A DNA stretch of 64,000 nt from Kazachstania africana CBS 2517 (lineage: Eukaryota > Ascomycota > Saccharomycetes > Saccharomycetales > Saccharomycetaceae): positions 1 to 64,000 of the forward strand of contig NC_018951.1 of NCBI RefSeq assembly GCF_000304475.1. The letters run 5' to 3'. Numbering within the stretch: the first letter of the stretch is position 1; each line of letters opens with the position of its first letter. Below, one piece after another: positions 21,836 through 32,707 of the stretch. Under the pieces are notes generated by a model. That model worked only from the letters and a program-made list of their open reading frames with translations. It ran no database searches and had not been told where the DNA came from. The translations under genes were made by a program, and so were the position numbers.

Positions 21836-24800
21836 TTATTTAGAATTTAGTTTCCTGACAAACGCTTCCTTCGACATGTCGATCAGGACGTCTAATTCAC
21901 CACTATTTTCACACATGCTGTAGAATATACTGTTCTTGTTCAAGAGCAACGAATATGGATGATCGTATTCTTTAACTTCACCGGCACCCATTACAAGGAT
22001 CTTGTCGTAATCTATAACTGATCTCAAACGATGGGCAATAGTCAAAATTGTACTTTCACTGAATTCAGTTCTAATGGTTTCTTGAACTTTTGCATCTGAA
22101 TCATAATCTATCGATGCGGTGGCTTCATCTAATAACAAAATCTTTGGTGAACGTAGTAAAGAACGGGCCAAACATATCAATTGACGTTGACCTTGTGAAA
22201 AATTCGTACCACCTTCAGCGATTTCACTTTCCAGATCCAAAAATCTGTTGATATTCTTAGAGGAAACTGACGCTTCGTCGTTGTTATTTTCGGTTCTAGA
22301 GCTCAATTCTTCTTCAGTCACTAAGTTAACCCGTCTTAAGGCTTCGAAGACTTCTTCGTCTTTATATTCATCGTATGGATCTAAGTTGCTCTTGATAGTA
22401 CCAGAGAATAGTGTTGGATCTTGTGGAATGATCGTTATGGAACGACGTAATCTTGTCAAGTTAACAGACGTAATGTCAAGTCCATCAATCTTTATGTAAC
22501 CAGTTTCAGCTTCCAAAAATCTGAATAAAGCAGTAATAATTGTGGATTTACCAGCACCCGTCCTACCAACAACACCAACCTTTGCGCGAGGATCGACATT
22601 AAAGGTAACATTCTTAATAACTTTAGGTAAATGAGCGGCGTAACGTAAAGATAAATCACTAACCTCAATTCTACCTTCTTCTGGCCAATCCGCTGGTACC
22701 TTACTGTCAGAAACCTGAACTTCATCATATGGTTCTTGTTCGATAGTCATATATTCATGGACTCTTTCAACTGAATTCATATTCATTTCAACTTCAGAAT
22801 AAAATCTAACTAGCCATAAGGCACCTTCAGTGAAAGAAATAGCGTACGTTAAAGAAATACCAGCCATACCAGAATCAATTGTATTTATATTTGTCAAGAT
22901 AAAGATACCAGAACCAAATACAACTAAAGCACCAATCACATCGATTCTGAAAGATAACCATCTGTTAGCAACCCATAAGTAGAAAAATGGTCTATTATTC
23001 TCATCAATCTTCAATAAGTTCTCCCGTAAAAATCTACTTTCGTCACCAAATGCTCTGATTGTGGTTACACCAACTAAAGTTTCAGAGAAATGTTGATAAA
23101 TTGGGGATTTAGTAATAGAGTCTAAACGTTTCAATTCACGAGAGCCTGTCAAATAGAAGTAACCAATCATGTAATAGAGCATCCCAACAATTATAGCAAC
23201 TGACAAAAACTGAGGTGTGATGAAAGTGATCAATATAATGGTAGTTATGCATTCAATAAAAGAGTAAAATGCGCCCTGGAAATATGGCGCTAGATCTTGA
23301 TCAATACCTTCCATATCTTTAGAAAAACGGTTCATGATTCTTCCAATTGGAGTTGAATCAAAAAATCTTAATTTAGCATGCAGAACCTTATCCAATAATT
23401 TCCTAAAAATTTTTCTGGAGGCGTTAATACCAAAATAATAACTAATCAATGTTTTAGCTGCACCTACTATCGATTGCAGAAGACCGATACAGAAATAAAT
23501 TGTCAAGTAGTAAGCGTTACTATGCTTTTGCTTAGAAACAGTTGCGCCAAATGATATGGTACTTAACACCATTGGATAGTGGTTTGGGTTACTTTTGGCG
23601 CCCCAATTTGAAGGCAGGACTTCTCTTAAATAGTTCAGAGTAGTAATCGTATTTTTTGTAACCCATGAACGTACCCACCAAGATTGCTCTATATAAACCA
23701 ACTGTGACAGTACAAATACCATAGCCAAAAAGATGAGTGTTCTAGTGCCGCCGAAGACGGCAGCGTACCAGCTATAAACTTGCAAACCAACAACACCCTC
23801 TGCTTTAGTTTCTTCATTGACGAGTTTACCATCTTCTATTCTTTCAACATCAGTCTTATCCTTTTTATCAGTTTTCGGAACCCCTGCAGGTTGGGCAACA
23901 CCAGTTAGATTGACAGTGCTTCTGTTGTTCGCAATGTTAGCACTTGAAGCAGGTCTGGACATAATAGTACTTTTGACTAATTCATCTTCACCCAACAGGC
24001 CTTTTTCTAATAACGTCATTGGAGTGCCTTGGTCCTTGACTTGACCGTCTTCAAGCATAACTACCAAATCGGCGTTCCTTAGCGTCAAGGCAATATTATG
24101 AGAAACCAAAATGCAAGTTCTTCCTTCCATTAATGGGCCTGTGATACAGTTGTCATAAACCCAGAGTGCAGTGTGCGCATCAACAGCACTCAGACAATCG
24201 TCTAGCAAAACATGTCTTGAATTTGAGTAAAGGGCCCTAGCCAAAGAAATTCTCTGTTTTTGACCACCAGAAAGGGCAATACCTTTTTCACCAATTTCAG
24301 TCATATCACCAGCTTTCAAAATTTCAAAGTCACGTCTGAGTCCACATGCTTCCACAACATTATGATACCTTGTTTCATTATATGGGCTATTGAATAAAAT
24401 ATTGTTTCTGACTGTGTCGTTTAAAAGCCAAGCAGCTTGTGAGCAATAAGCGATGGAGTTGGTTGTTCCATCAGATTCAACGATCAAGTCATGTCTCGCA
24501 TTCAATGCAGGAACAACAATCTGACCTTCTAATAGGTTCATTTCGCCTAGCAATGCCATTAATAATGAAGTCTTACCCGAACCGGTTGGACCAATGATTA
24601 CATTTAACTTACCTACCTTGAAATCTATATTCAAATTTCTTAGTTTAAACGAATCACGGGAATTATCCCAGGCAACAGTTGTGTTTTTGAAAGCAATTTG
24701 ATTTTTATTTGTTGCTACAGTTAATTGGTTATACTTATCTGTGTCTTCCTCATTCAAAAAGTCTTGTACTCTATCAAGGGAAACCTTTGATTGTATAACA

Positions 24801-26797
24801 AAACTTAGCATGTCCGATAATCTATCTAACGGATCTCTCAACAGAGAGAAAAGGGATAAAGCTGTGAAGGCAACTGGAGTTGTTAAAACTTCACCTTGGA
24901 CGTAAATGTAAAAAGTAAAAGACGCGGTAGTAACAATTGATGGTGTTAAATACCAAACGAAACCACTGATAGCCCATGAAATAGCTCTCCAGAGCAATAG
25001 ATTAAGTTCACCCTCTCTGATTTTGTCGATATCACTGCTAAAGTTATCTTCCCATGAAAAGAATTTAATAATTCTGATAGCCTGAAAAGTTTCATTCAAC
25101 TTTTGAATTCTTTTATCAGTGAATGCTAAACTTTCCCTTTGCAATCTGCCAAGCCAATTGGCTAAATAAAAGTTGATGGGTAAAACGATAAGGATAACGA
25201 GAACGCCAACAAATGCAGCATAGCCAATTAATTTGAAAAGCAAAGTTAAAGCGACAACAACCATAACAATGGCACCGATAAATAAGTGGAGATAAGCACA
25301 GATTTCCGAAATTTTGAAGGAGTCAACAGCCATTAAATTAATCACTGCTCCTAACTTTGCAGACGGAATAGATTCCTCATCACCATTAATGTTTTCTTTG
25401 TCATGAATTTTTTGAGGATCTTTCACATCTTCAGTAGTGTTGACGTCTCTCTTTTCAGCCTTTAAATCTTTTGATGAAGTCGCAACTTTTCTTCTCAAAG
25501 CTTTCGAGTAAATTTCAGAAATAATAATACCTTTCATTCTGATACAAACTCTTCTACCAAAAAAGAGCGCTTGACCATTAGCAATTGCAACAAAGAGTTT
25601 GGAGGAAAACATACAAATGACGTAGAACCAAACTAGATTAGCAGGGGCAGATGACTGGTCTTCAACATATTCTAGTATTCTTTTCAAAAGTAGCGATGGG
25701 AAAAATGCAAACACTGCACCAATACAAGCGCAAAACGTTTGTAGCATAATGTAATTGGTAAAGTAATATAACAGATTAAATGAGAACTTTCTTTCGTCCA
25801 GATTTCTAACAAATCTTTTAAATTTTTTCACGACAAAGATGGAATAATCTTCCATTATTAAACCCCAAACATCATCCTTATTAATGACACTCTTGTGAGC
25901 TTTCCAGACAAAACTGTCCAGCCATGACCAAGTGATAAAGCTTGCAAGCGAAGTTATAGGTTCAGGAGACGGTGTGATATTTGTATCCGTAGAATAGACG
26001 ACGGCTGGTGAATTTTTGATTGGAGCAAAGAACAAAAGAGAGAAAAGACATGTGTCTATGAGAAATTGAGAAATATAATAATTTCTTACTAGTGTGTCAT
26101 TTATGTGCCCTATTATAATTGAACGGAAGGGTAGTACCATAGAAAAGAATAAAAACATGTAGGAAATTAGGGAAATACACCATAGGTTACCGAGATATTT
26201 ATTTATAAATTTGACTGATTGTTTATAGTTGATCAAACGTAGTACGACAATGGCTGAGAGTACAGTCCATTGAAAAAGTGGCCAGATAGGAAATAATTCT
26301 TGTCTAGTTGCAAAAGAAAAGTGAATAACCATCTGTGATATTGCTAAGAAAAATTCGATAATTAGCCTTGACCTTTCTATATAATCACGATTGAATAGTT
26401 TTGGGATACCGTGTGGCTCACCATTTAGTTTTTTCAGCTCGATTCTTTCTATAGAAAAATGATTCTTTTTGATAGTTTCCTTATCATCTACCGATGTTTC
26501 ACCCATATAGTTGGTTGTGTCAGACCTTAGCAGAGGCTGAGATTCTGAAGATGAATCGCTCTTGAAGTTGGTAAGAATTTCCACCAAAGTAGGTTCCCTC
26601 GTCAACCTTCGTACGTTGTAACGATAGTAATGCAATGAGATGTTGTAAATTACAGTTAAAGAAGCTAGTATTGTGATTGTTTCAGGTAGCAAACCATCGA
26701 TATAAGTCAATCTTCCACATTCAGTGATGTCGTCATAATTCCACAAGGGACACCATGACGAAGAAATTGGCGCCGTATTATTGAGCTCTAATGTCAT
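21836..26797 (-). CDS. YBT1: Vacuolar ABC transporter Ybt1 (MRP/ABCC type)
   Basis: A 1653-residue full-length ABCC transporter of the vacuolar membrane; S. cerevisiae Ybt1 (1661) imports bile acids and other conjugates and phosphatidylcholine and modulates calcium release. Order: an N-terminal extra membrane domain (TMD0), TMD1 from about residue 300, NBD1 with Walker A Gly-Pro-Thr-Gly-Ser-Gly-Lys-Thr near 736 and signature Leu-Ser-Gly-Gly-Gln, a charged Ser/Asn-rich linker (about 930-1000), TMD2, then NBD2 with Walker A Gly-Arg-Thr-Gly-Ala-Gly-Lys-Ser near 1407. Signature 2 is degenerate (Phe-Ser-Gln-Gly-Gln), as in fungal ABCC proteins. The frame extends 4 codons upstream only from GTG, so the ATG at 26797 is chosen. 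Its position next to COF1 identifies it as YBT1 rather than its relative VMR1. Confidence 0.95.
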   Translation of the reverse strand: MTLELNNTAPISSSWCPLWNYDDITECGRLTYIDGLLPETITILASLTVIYNISLHYYRYNVRRLTREPTLVEILTNFKSDSSSESQPLLRSDTTNYMGETSVDDKETIKKNHFSIERIELKKLNGEPHGIPKLFNRDYIERSRLIIEFFLAISQMVIHFSFATRQELFPIWPLFQWTVLSAIVVLRLINYKQSVKFINKYLGNLWCISLISYMFLFFSMVLPFRSIIIGHINDTLVRNYYISQFLIDTCLFSLLFFAPIKNSPAVVYSTDTNITPSPEPITSLASFITWSWLDSFVWKAHKSVINKDDVWGLIMEDYSIFVVKKFKRFVRNLDERKFSFNLLYYFTNYIMLQTFCACIGAVFAFFPSLLLKRILEYVEDQSSAPANLVWFYVICMFSSKLFVAIANGQALFFGRRVCIRMKGIIISEIYSKALRRKVATSSKDLKAEKRDVNTTEDVKDPQKIHDKENINGDEESIPSAKLGAVINLMAVDSFKISEICAYLHLFIGAIVMVVVALTLLFKLIGYAAFVGVLVILIVLPINFYLANWLGRLQRESLAFTDKRIQKLNETFQAIRIIKFFSWEDNFSSDIDKIREGELNLLLWRAISWAISGFVWYLTPSIVTTASFTFYIYVQGEVLTTPVAFTALSLFSLLRDPLDRLSDMLSFVIQSKVSLDRVQDFLNEEDTDKYNQLTVATNKNQIAFKNTTVAWDNSRDSFKLRNLNIDFKVGKLNVIIGPTGSGKTSLLMALLGEMNLLEGQIVVPALNARHDLIVESDGTTNSIAYCSQAAWLLNDTVRNNILFNSPYNETRYHNVVEACGLRRDFEILKAGDMTEIGEKGIALSGGQKQRISLARALYSNSRHVLLDDCLSAVDAHTALWVYDNCITGPLMEGRTCILVSHNIALTLRNADLVVMLEDGQVKDQGTPMTLLEKGLLGEDELVKSTIMSRPASSANIANNRSTVNLTGVAQPAGVPKTDKKDKTDVERIEDGKLVNEETKAEGVVGLQVYSWYAAVFGGTRTLIFLAMVFVLSQLVYIEQSWWVRSWVTKNTITTLNYLREVLPSNWGAKSNPNHYPMVLSTISFGATVSKQKHSNAYYLTIYFCIGLLQSIVGAAKTLISYYFGINASRKIFRKLLDKVLHAKLRFFDSTPIGRIMNRFSKDMEGIDQDLAPYFQGAFYSFIECITTIILITFITPQFLSVAIIVGMLYYMIGYFYLTGSRELKRLDSITKSPIYQHFSETLVGVTTIRAFGDESRFLRENLLKIDENNRPFFYLWVANRWLSFRIDVIGALVVFGSGIFILTNINTIDSGMAGISLTYAISFTEGALWLVRFYSEVEMNMNSVERVHEYMTIEQEPYDEVQVSDSKVPADWPEEGRIEVSDLSLRYAAHLPKVIKNVTFNVDPRAKVGVVGRTGAGKSTIITALFRFLEAETGYIKIDGLDITSVNLTRLRRSITIIPQDPTLFSGTIKSNLDPYDEYKDEEVFEALRRVNLVTEEELSSRTENNNDEASVSSKNINRFLDLESEIAEGGTNFSQGQRQLICLARSLLRSPKILLLDEATASIDYDSDAKVQETIRTEFSESTILTIAHRLRSVIDYDKILVMGAGEVKEYDHPYSLLLNKNSIFYSMCENSGELDVLIDMSKEAFVRKLNSK

Positions 26798-27903
26798 GTT
26801 CTGATTCACGTATCGAGCAAGTGCTTTTGGCAGCCTTATCTGAGGTACTATCCTTTAAATATGAACTGTGAAGGCTGCGATGGGTGTGTAAATTGGTATC
26901 CTATGAAAAAATTTTCTATATGCCGTATCCGAATAAGTAAGTAATATAATAATCAGATCATACATGCAAGAACAAAATGTGTCAAAATGACTAATTTATA
27001 GTTCATCTCACACTCAAGATTTGATGGATGTCTCTGGATGCTGAAAAATTTAACGACATTTTGGTCTAAGTCTTGAGAATTTTCTTGGTATTTTCTTGGC
27101 CAGAAAGTGAAGTGACACACTTTCGTATTGGCTGATTATGCAACAAGAAGCAATGGGATGTGTCGGTTGTGGCACGTTCCTGGGATGAGCATCACAATTT
27201 TGAGTCACTTAGATGCTTTTTGTGAGGATTTAGGTTGTTCTCCATTATTACGGTGATGTATGTGTCACATTTTAGAGACGCGATCTTGCAAGAATTGTGA
27301 GCAAGTTGTACTTGTAAGCAGATTGATGCAGTTATGTGGGTAGAGAGAACGATCCTATAAACCGGAGAAACTATTAATGTGATCACGGTAATGAGTCATG
27401 TTTGCAGTAATATGAAAAAATGGTACGTGCTTTTGTATTTTTCCAATCTTTAGTTACGATATTTCCAGGCCTAATTGAGCAACACATAGTTTTTACATCT
27501 TCTGGTAGTAAGACGAGACGTATTTTATCGTGTACAATTTGATAACTGTATTATCGTTTTCCAAATTTCAATATTGAGAAGCTGTGATGCTTCAGAGCTC
27601 TCTATATAAAAGTTTGATCGCCTCAACTTCAAATGAAGCAAATTATTTGTCACAATGATGACTCACAATGATGAATTATTTTTATCGACTATCATTCATT
27701 TTTGATACGAATATCATCTGCAACTGAGCTGTATTGAACATCTAGTCTTCTTTGACGTCACTATGGCACACTTTAGAAGTATAGCAGCATCTTATTGCCA
27801 TTCAGGGACCCGTGAATATCTGGAATCTAGAATGACATCGTGTTTTATAATGATTGAAATGGATTGGATCTACAAAAATGTTATACAATTATAGTTTATT
27901 TAT
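26798..27903. other. Intergenic region YBT1-RPL8
   Basis: About 1.1 kb holding the YBT1 promoter and the 3' side of RPL8. In S. cerevisiae RNP1 lies here; no frame resembling it is present. A 12-base direct repeat (ACTCACAATGAT type) occurs near 27654-27672. I see no RNA gene. Confidence 0.5.
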
Positions 27904-28674
27904 TTAAGCAGATTCAGCAGCCTTAGCCTTCTTAGCAATCTTGGTTTGAGCCTTGTGACCCATGATACCACCACCCCAGTGCTTCTTGACTTCATCGTAT
28001 TTGTCGTTGAAGTTAGCGTTGATGGTAGAGACTAACTTAGCTAATTCAGCTTCGTCTTCAGCTCTGACTTCAGTTAAAGCAGCGACAGCAGAGGTCTTTT
28101 GGTTAACTAAAGTACCTAATCTAGCCTTACCCTTGACAATAGCGTATGGAACACCCATCTTCTTGCATAAAGCTGGTAAGAAGATAACTAATTCGATTGG
28201 GTCAACATCGTTAGCAATTAAAACTAACTTAGTCTTCTTGTTTTCAATTAAAGAAACGACGTGGTTTAAACCGTACTTGACAGCGTATGGCTTTGGAGAA
28301 GCTTCTTGTCTGGTCTTACCTTCGGCAATAGCAGCGGCTTCCTTGGTTAATCTTTCCTTCTTTTCGGCAGAAGATTCTGGTCTGTACTTGTTGAATAACT
28401 TGAAAGTTTCAGCAGCAGTGTTTCTGTCTAAAGTGTATTGGAATTGAGCAACAGCAGGTGGGACCTTTAATCTGATGGATAAGATCTTCTTTTGTCTTTG
28501 TAATCTGACATATTCTGGCCATTTGACGTATCTAGATAAGTTTCTCTTTGGTTGAATAGCTTGACCAATACCAAAGTTCTTTGGAGTAGAGTTGGTTAAT
28601 GGGTTCTTTGGCTTAGCAGCCTTAGCGGACTTAGCACCGAATGGAGCTGGAGCAACTTTCTTACCTGGAGCCAT
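27904..28674 (-). CDS. RPL8: Large ribosomal subunit protein eL8
   Basis: A 256-residue protein with the length and nearly the sequence of S. cerevisiae Rpl8A/B (eL8, formerly L7Ae family member of the 60S subunit). It starts Met-Ala-Pro-Gly-Lys-Lys-Val-Ala-Pro and carries the conserved [11 protein letters not shown] and [10 protein letters not shown] motifs of the kink-turn-binding fold. The frame is open 9 codons further upstream but from TTG; the ATG at 28674 matches the family start. Codon use is strongly biased to optimal codons, as expected for a highly expressed gene. The position corresponds to RPL8B on S. cerevisiae chromosome XII. Confidence 0.97.
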   Translation of the reverse strand: MAPGKKVAPAPFGAKSAKAAKPKNPLTNSTPKNFGIGQAIQPKRNLSRYVKWPEYVRLQRQKKILSIRLKVPPAVAQFQYTLDRNTAAETFKLFNKYRPESSAEKKERLTKEAAAIAEGKTRQEASPKPYAVKYGLNHVVSLIENKKTKLVLIANDVDPIELVIFLPALCKKMGVPYAIVKGKARLGTLVNQKTSAVAALTEVRAEDEAELAKLVSTINANFNDKYDEVKKHWGGGIMGHKAQTKIAKKAKAAESA

Positions 28675-29393
28675 TGTTTCTTGCGTTCCTTTATCAACCA
28701 AGAATATTCAACTACGAATCATTAAAACCTCATCACCTTGTATACAACTTGTTTCCAGATACAGCTACCATAGCTCGACTCCCATACTACTACGAGTTCT
28801 CACGCTTCCATTACTGCCATCGCAAAAGTGAAACTTTTCGCACGTGCGTCCATTCCGTTTTAGGAAATTTGTGTTTCATACTTTTCAATTTCTCGTGAAA
28901 ATAAAAAAAGAAGAAAAAATAACATCCGTACATTTGCAAAAAACAGTCACACAAAAAATCAAATGAAAGCATCAGTGGCACAAGAGATGCAAAGATGGGC
29001 GGGCAGCTTTGGTATGGTAAGTCTCGTGTAACTGAATTCGAACACTGCTAGATTTTAGTGGGATGAAGGGGAATAGTAGTACAATTCATCTCCGGACGTT
29101 TATCTCTTGGACTAGAATTTAATGTATTTGTACCACGTTCGGCATTATCTATATGGTGTTCCTAATCAGCGAGCTGTAGTAGTGGGACTTCTATAACCCG
29201 CTATAATGTAGAATACAGATGATAGTTTATACTATTTTTCTTTCCCATACCACGTTATCAAGTTGGTTCTTCTATCATTACTGTAACGTGGACTTGTATA
29301 GTAGCTAGTCTTCTCAGTGGTATATAATATCACCAAGAGATGTGATATCGGCTTGCAAACTATTCAACCTAGATAAGTACAAAGAATGTAATA
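28675..29393. other. Divergent promoter region RPL8 / FPS1-1
   Basis: A 719-base spacer between two divergently transcribed genes. A CACGTG E-box (Cbf1 type) lies at 28841-28846, about 170 bases upstream of RPL8. I could not find a convincing Rap1 consensus site. No gene seen. Confidence 0.5.
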
Positions 29394-30758
29394 ATGGTTT
29401 CTCAATATTTTTCCACCGAAGACTTTGATTTGGAAATGCAAACAAACTGTCACAGGTCAGCAACAACATTATCTGCTAATGTACTCGATTTACGAAGCAT
29501 TATACCACAGTTGAGTGAAAGACACCATTACGGCCAGGAAGATTATTCTGAAGAAGAAGTTGAAATTACCAATTATAATGATGTTGATAGTGAAAAGATC
29601 CATAGTATAAGAGTAAAACCTAAAAGAATTCACCAAAATCCACAGACACCTATGGTCTTACCATCTACGCACAAACCGAAAAATTTACTCTCATGGCTGA
29701 AGCAGAAGACGTATTTGAAGGAATTTTTTGCTGAATTCTTAGGAACTATGGTGATGATAATATTTGGGTCCTCTGTACTATGCCAGGTTATTTGTGCCAA
29801 CAAATTGCAAGATAATGGATTTAATGATAAAATGGTTCAATTCAACGATACTGAAGTTTCAAATTCACTAGAAAATTTGAAGTTGGTTTTTGCAACAGGT
29901 GTGGCTGGATCCTTTGATAATATTGCATTTGGCTGGGCTGCAGCAGTCACCATGGGTTATCTCACAGCAGGAGGAAGCACCATCTCAGGAGGTCATTTAA
30001 ATCCATCTATCACAATAGCTAACTGCGTTTTTCGAGCCTTTCCAATAAAAAAGGTGCCAATTTATGTAGCAGGGCAGTTGTTCGGGGCAATATTTGGCTG
30101 CCTTATAGCATTTGGCTTATACAAGGAGGTCATTGTTGAAGCATTTACTAACTGGTGGGATCACGAAGCAGTCGGGGCAATGTTTTGTACAATGCCCATG
30201 CCCTTCCTCTCCAGTGCTAGGCAGTTTTTATCTGAATTATTGTGTACTGCAATGCTACAGGCTTGTATCTTTGCACTAACAGATCCGTATACATCTCTTT
30301 CTACCAATGTTTTTCCAATATTACTTTTCATACTAGTTTTTGTCATTAATGCTTCCATGTCATTGCAAACAGCTGCATCCATGAATTTAGCCCGTGACTT
30401 CGGTCCCAGGCTGGCTTTAACCATGTTAGGGTTCAGTAAGCAAATCCTTTGGTCTGACTACTACCATTATTTTTGGGTCCCGATTATCGCACCCATATTA
30501 GGAGCTCTTCTAGGTGGATTAATATATGATATATTCATATACCAAGGTAATGACTCTCCAGTGAATTGGCCACATGCCTCTTATGTAAATTACATGGAGA
30601 AGCGTTTGAATAAAGATGTAAAGGATGAATGCCTGTATACCCATGAGGACGGGTCTAAAGACAGAAATAGGAAAACTGACAAAGGTAGAAATTTGAATGT
30701 CGATATCAGGGAAGTTGAGAACTCAAATTTGTCAATGAGTAATTATAATACAAAGTAA
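29394..30758 (+). CDS. FPS1: Aquaglyceroporin Fps1, syntenic copy
   Basis: A 454-residue glycerol channel of the plasma membrane. It sits between RPL8 and ATG10, the exact place of FPS1 in S. cerevisiae. Six membrane segments span about 110-380; the two pore half-helix motifs are Asn-Pro-Ser (203-205) and Asn-Leu-Ala (331-333), the pair typical of Fps1. The gating elements on both sides of the core are present: the N-terminal Gln-Asn-Pro-Gln-Thr-Pro-x-Val-Leu-Pro-Ser-Thr segment (81-92) and the C-terminal Asp-Ser-Pro-Val-Asn-Trp segment (387-392). The N-terminus is only about 110 residues, much shorter than in S. cerevisiae (669 residues in total), so regulation by Hog1 and Rgc1/Ask10 may be reduced. 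A Phe-Asp-Leu-Glu-Met-Gln motif near 11-16 recurs in the second copy. Confidence 0.92.
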   Translation: MVSQYFSTEDFDLEMQTNCHRSATTLSANVLDLRSIIPQLSERHHYGQEDYSEEEVEITNYNDVDSEKIHSIRVKPKRIHQNPQTPMVLPSTHKPKNLLSWLKQKTYLKEFFAEFLGTMVMIIFGSSVLCQVICANKLQDNGFNDKMVQFNDTEVSNSLENLKLVFATGVAGSFDNIAFGWAAAVTMGYLTAGGSTISGGHLNPSITIANCVFRAFPIKKVPIYVAGQLFGAIFGCLIAFGLYKEVIVEAFTNWWDHEAVGAMFCTMPMPFLSSARQFLSELLCTAMLQACIFALTDPYTSLSTNVFPILLFILVFVINASMSLQTAASMNLARDFGPRLALTMLGFSKQILWSDYYHYFWVPIIAPILGALLGGLIYDIFIYQGNDSPVNWPHASYVNYMEKRLNKDVKDECLYTHEDGSKDRNRKTDKGRNLNVDIREVENSNLSMSNYNTK

Positions 30759-30858
30759 AAGGATAGAAGTACTTCAACACCGAAATCTCCATAGACAAGT
30801 ATTTTTATAGGTGCTAAATATCATCGAATATAGAAATTTTTATTGGAAGCAATTGTTA

Positions 30859-31350
30859 CTAGTTCAGCCAGCTGAGTGCGAAAACACTGAACCATCTATT
30901 GAGGTAATCATTCTTGAAATCATTGTCATCCCCGACAATGTCAGTAGTATCGCATGGGTGAATGTTGAACCATACTTCACCATTAAATATGTCGAGGCTG
31001 ACAGAAAACTGCGTCATTGAATTGCAATTATCGGCACTCTTATTCACAATGCTGTCTATATCCTTGGGGAACACGAGTGTGTAGCTTGGTATATCATTAT
31101 CTTCTTCAAAGTCCCAGATTCTAAAGAGCAATAAGGGCTCACGATATATTTTTGAATAGATAACCTTTACCTCAACGTATGAGAGCCTCGTAGTGCGTAA
31201 ACTCGCTGATATAGCGTGTGCTGAATCGATCTGTAACGTTAGAGACGCATCTGATTCACAGATATTGGCATTCCTGCATGCTGGCCAACTCTTTACCACA
31301 TCATTATAAAGGCGGTGCAGCTGTATGCTGTACTCTTCTTCATTCAGCAT
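30859..31350 (-). CDS. ATG10: E2-like autophagy enzyme Atg10
   Basis: A 163-residue protein, against 167 in S. cerevisiae. Atg10 conjugates Atg12 to Atg5 during autophagosome formation. The overall similarity is modest, as usual for this fast-evolving protein, but the catalytic His-Pro-Cys-Asp-Thr motif is intact with Cys133, at the same residue number as the S. cerevisiae active cysteine, followed by Ile-Val-Gly-Asp and the Trp-rich C-terminal helix. Position between FPS1 and SDH2, minus strand, matches S. cerevisiae YLL042C. Confidence 0.92.
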   Translation of the reverse strand: MLNEEEYSIQLHRLYNDVVKSWPACRNANICESDASLTLQIDSAHAISASLRTTRLSYVEVKVIYSKIYREPLLLFRIWDFEEDNDIPSYTLVFPKDIDSIVNKSADNCNSMTQFSVSLDIFNGEVWFNIHPCDTTDIVGDDNDFKNDYLNRWFSVFALSWLN

Positions 31351-31588
31351 TGTTTAGTTAACTCTCCCAACCTGTACAGTCTTTAGTAGATGTTCATCAC
31401 CATTCAAAAGTTAGTATGAAGCTTTTCCATTTGTCTGGCCTTTAATCGTTCTATTCCCTTCGAACTGCACTAAATGTTTTGTTGCCAATTAGATATTATT
31501 CGGAAAACGTAATAGTAAACTTTAATTAATAATTTATTGAATGTAATAAATAAGACTAAATACTAATAAATAAGTGGCGATGAAGACA

Positions 31589-32392
31589 TCAAGCAGACAA
31601 AGCCAGTTTCTTTTTGATCTCAGCAATTGCTAAACCGGGATTCAAACCTTTAGGACAGGTTCTCGTACAGTTCATGATAGTATGGCATCTGTAAAGAGAC
31701 ATGGAATTTTGCAACATGTCTTTTCTTTGTCTAGTGGCCTGATCTCTTGAGTCGATCAACCAACGGTAAGCTTGTAAAAGAACTGCAGGCCCTAGATATT
31801 CCTCTTGGTTCCACCAATATGATGGACACGAGGTAGAACAGCATGCACATAGAATACACTCGTACAAACCATCCAGCTTCTTACGGTCCTCAATACTCTG
31901 TGGGACTTCTTTACCGTCTGCTGGGAATGACGATCTCTGTAAGTATGGTTTTATAGATTTATACTGTTGATAAAAGTTTGTCAAATCAGGGACCAAGTCT
32001 TTTACAATAAACATATGAGGTAGTGGATAAATTTTTTCCTGCTTACTAACATTCGTATCAATCTTACAAAGACATGCCAGTGTGTTTCTACCTTCGATAT
32101 TCATAGCACAGGAGCCACATATACCTTCTCTGCACGACCTCCTGAACGTTAAGGTAGGATCTTGCTCATTTTTGATCTTTAAAAGGGCGTCCAGCACCAT
32201 GGGACCACATTCATTAAGATCCACCTGATAAGTCTGCAGATGAGGTTTTTCAGCCGGTTTATCCGGATTCCAACGGTATACCTTGAATGTCTTCATCTTT
32301 GGCACGGTAGAATGCGTGGCCATGGCACTTTCAGTAGTGGCGACGCCCCTTCTTGCAATGAAACGGAACAAACTTCTCTGAATAAGGGCCAT
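31589..32392 (-). CDS. SDH2: Succinate dehydrogenase iron-sulfur subunit
   Basis: A 267-residue precursor of the complex II iron-sulfur subunit, which passes electrons from FAD to ubiquinone in the inner mitochondrial membrane. Residues 1 to about 20 form an Arg-rich presequence. The 2Fe-2S ligands are Cys87, Cys92, Cys95 and Cys107; the 4Fe-4S and 3Fe-4S ligands are in Cys179-x2-Cys182-x2-Cys185, Cys189-Pro, Cys236, Cys242 and Cys246-Pro. Start is the first ATG. Synteny agrees with S. cerevisiae YLL041C. Confidence 0.97.
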   Translation of the reverse strand: MALIQRSLFRFIARRGVATTESAMATHSTVPKMKTFKVYRWNPDKPAEKPHLQTYQVDLNECGPMVLDALLKIKNEQDPTLTFRRSCREGICGSCAMNIEGRNTLACLCKIDTNVSKQEKIYPLPHMFIVKDLVPDLTNFYQQYKSIKPYLQRSSFPADGKEVPQSIEDRKKLDGLYECILCACCSTSCPSYWWNQEEYLGPAVLLQAYRWLIDSRDQATRQRKDMLQNSMSLYRCHTIMNCTRTCPKGLNPGLAIAEIKKKLALSA

Positions 32393-32707
32393 TTTTTGAA
32401 ATGCACGCCTAATGCAAGCAGAAAAGCTTCTCTATTCGAAACAAATATAAGTACAAATACACCTTAGTTTCAATATAACTGAATCCGTTGATGATTTATA
32501 TATCTAAAATTCAATGACCTTTATATATATATTTCTGTCCGTATTACTTTTTTATATCTTGTGATACCCGCATTTACGGAACTCCGAGAAATGTCAAGCC
32601 AATCACCGATGCCCATCAACTTGAAAAGGCCAATTTGCTTCCCAAAGAGTTGAGGCGATGCACATGGTGGGAGAGACGGTTTACGAGGCTACCATGCAGT
32701 GTGTAGC
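32393..32707. other. SDH2 promoter and VPS13 3' region
   Basis: A 315-base spacer with an AT-rich (TA)n stretch near 32520. CCAAT-box type CCAATCACC near 32599 could bind the Hap2/3/4/5 complex that drives SDH2 in S. cerevisiae, but it is about 200 bases upstream, so this is only suggestive. Confidence 0.35.

Noticed and set aside
28675..28701. Longer N-terminus for RPL8 (9 extra codons)
   Set aside because: The extension begins at TTG, not ATG, and the ATG at 28674 matches the family start exactly.
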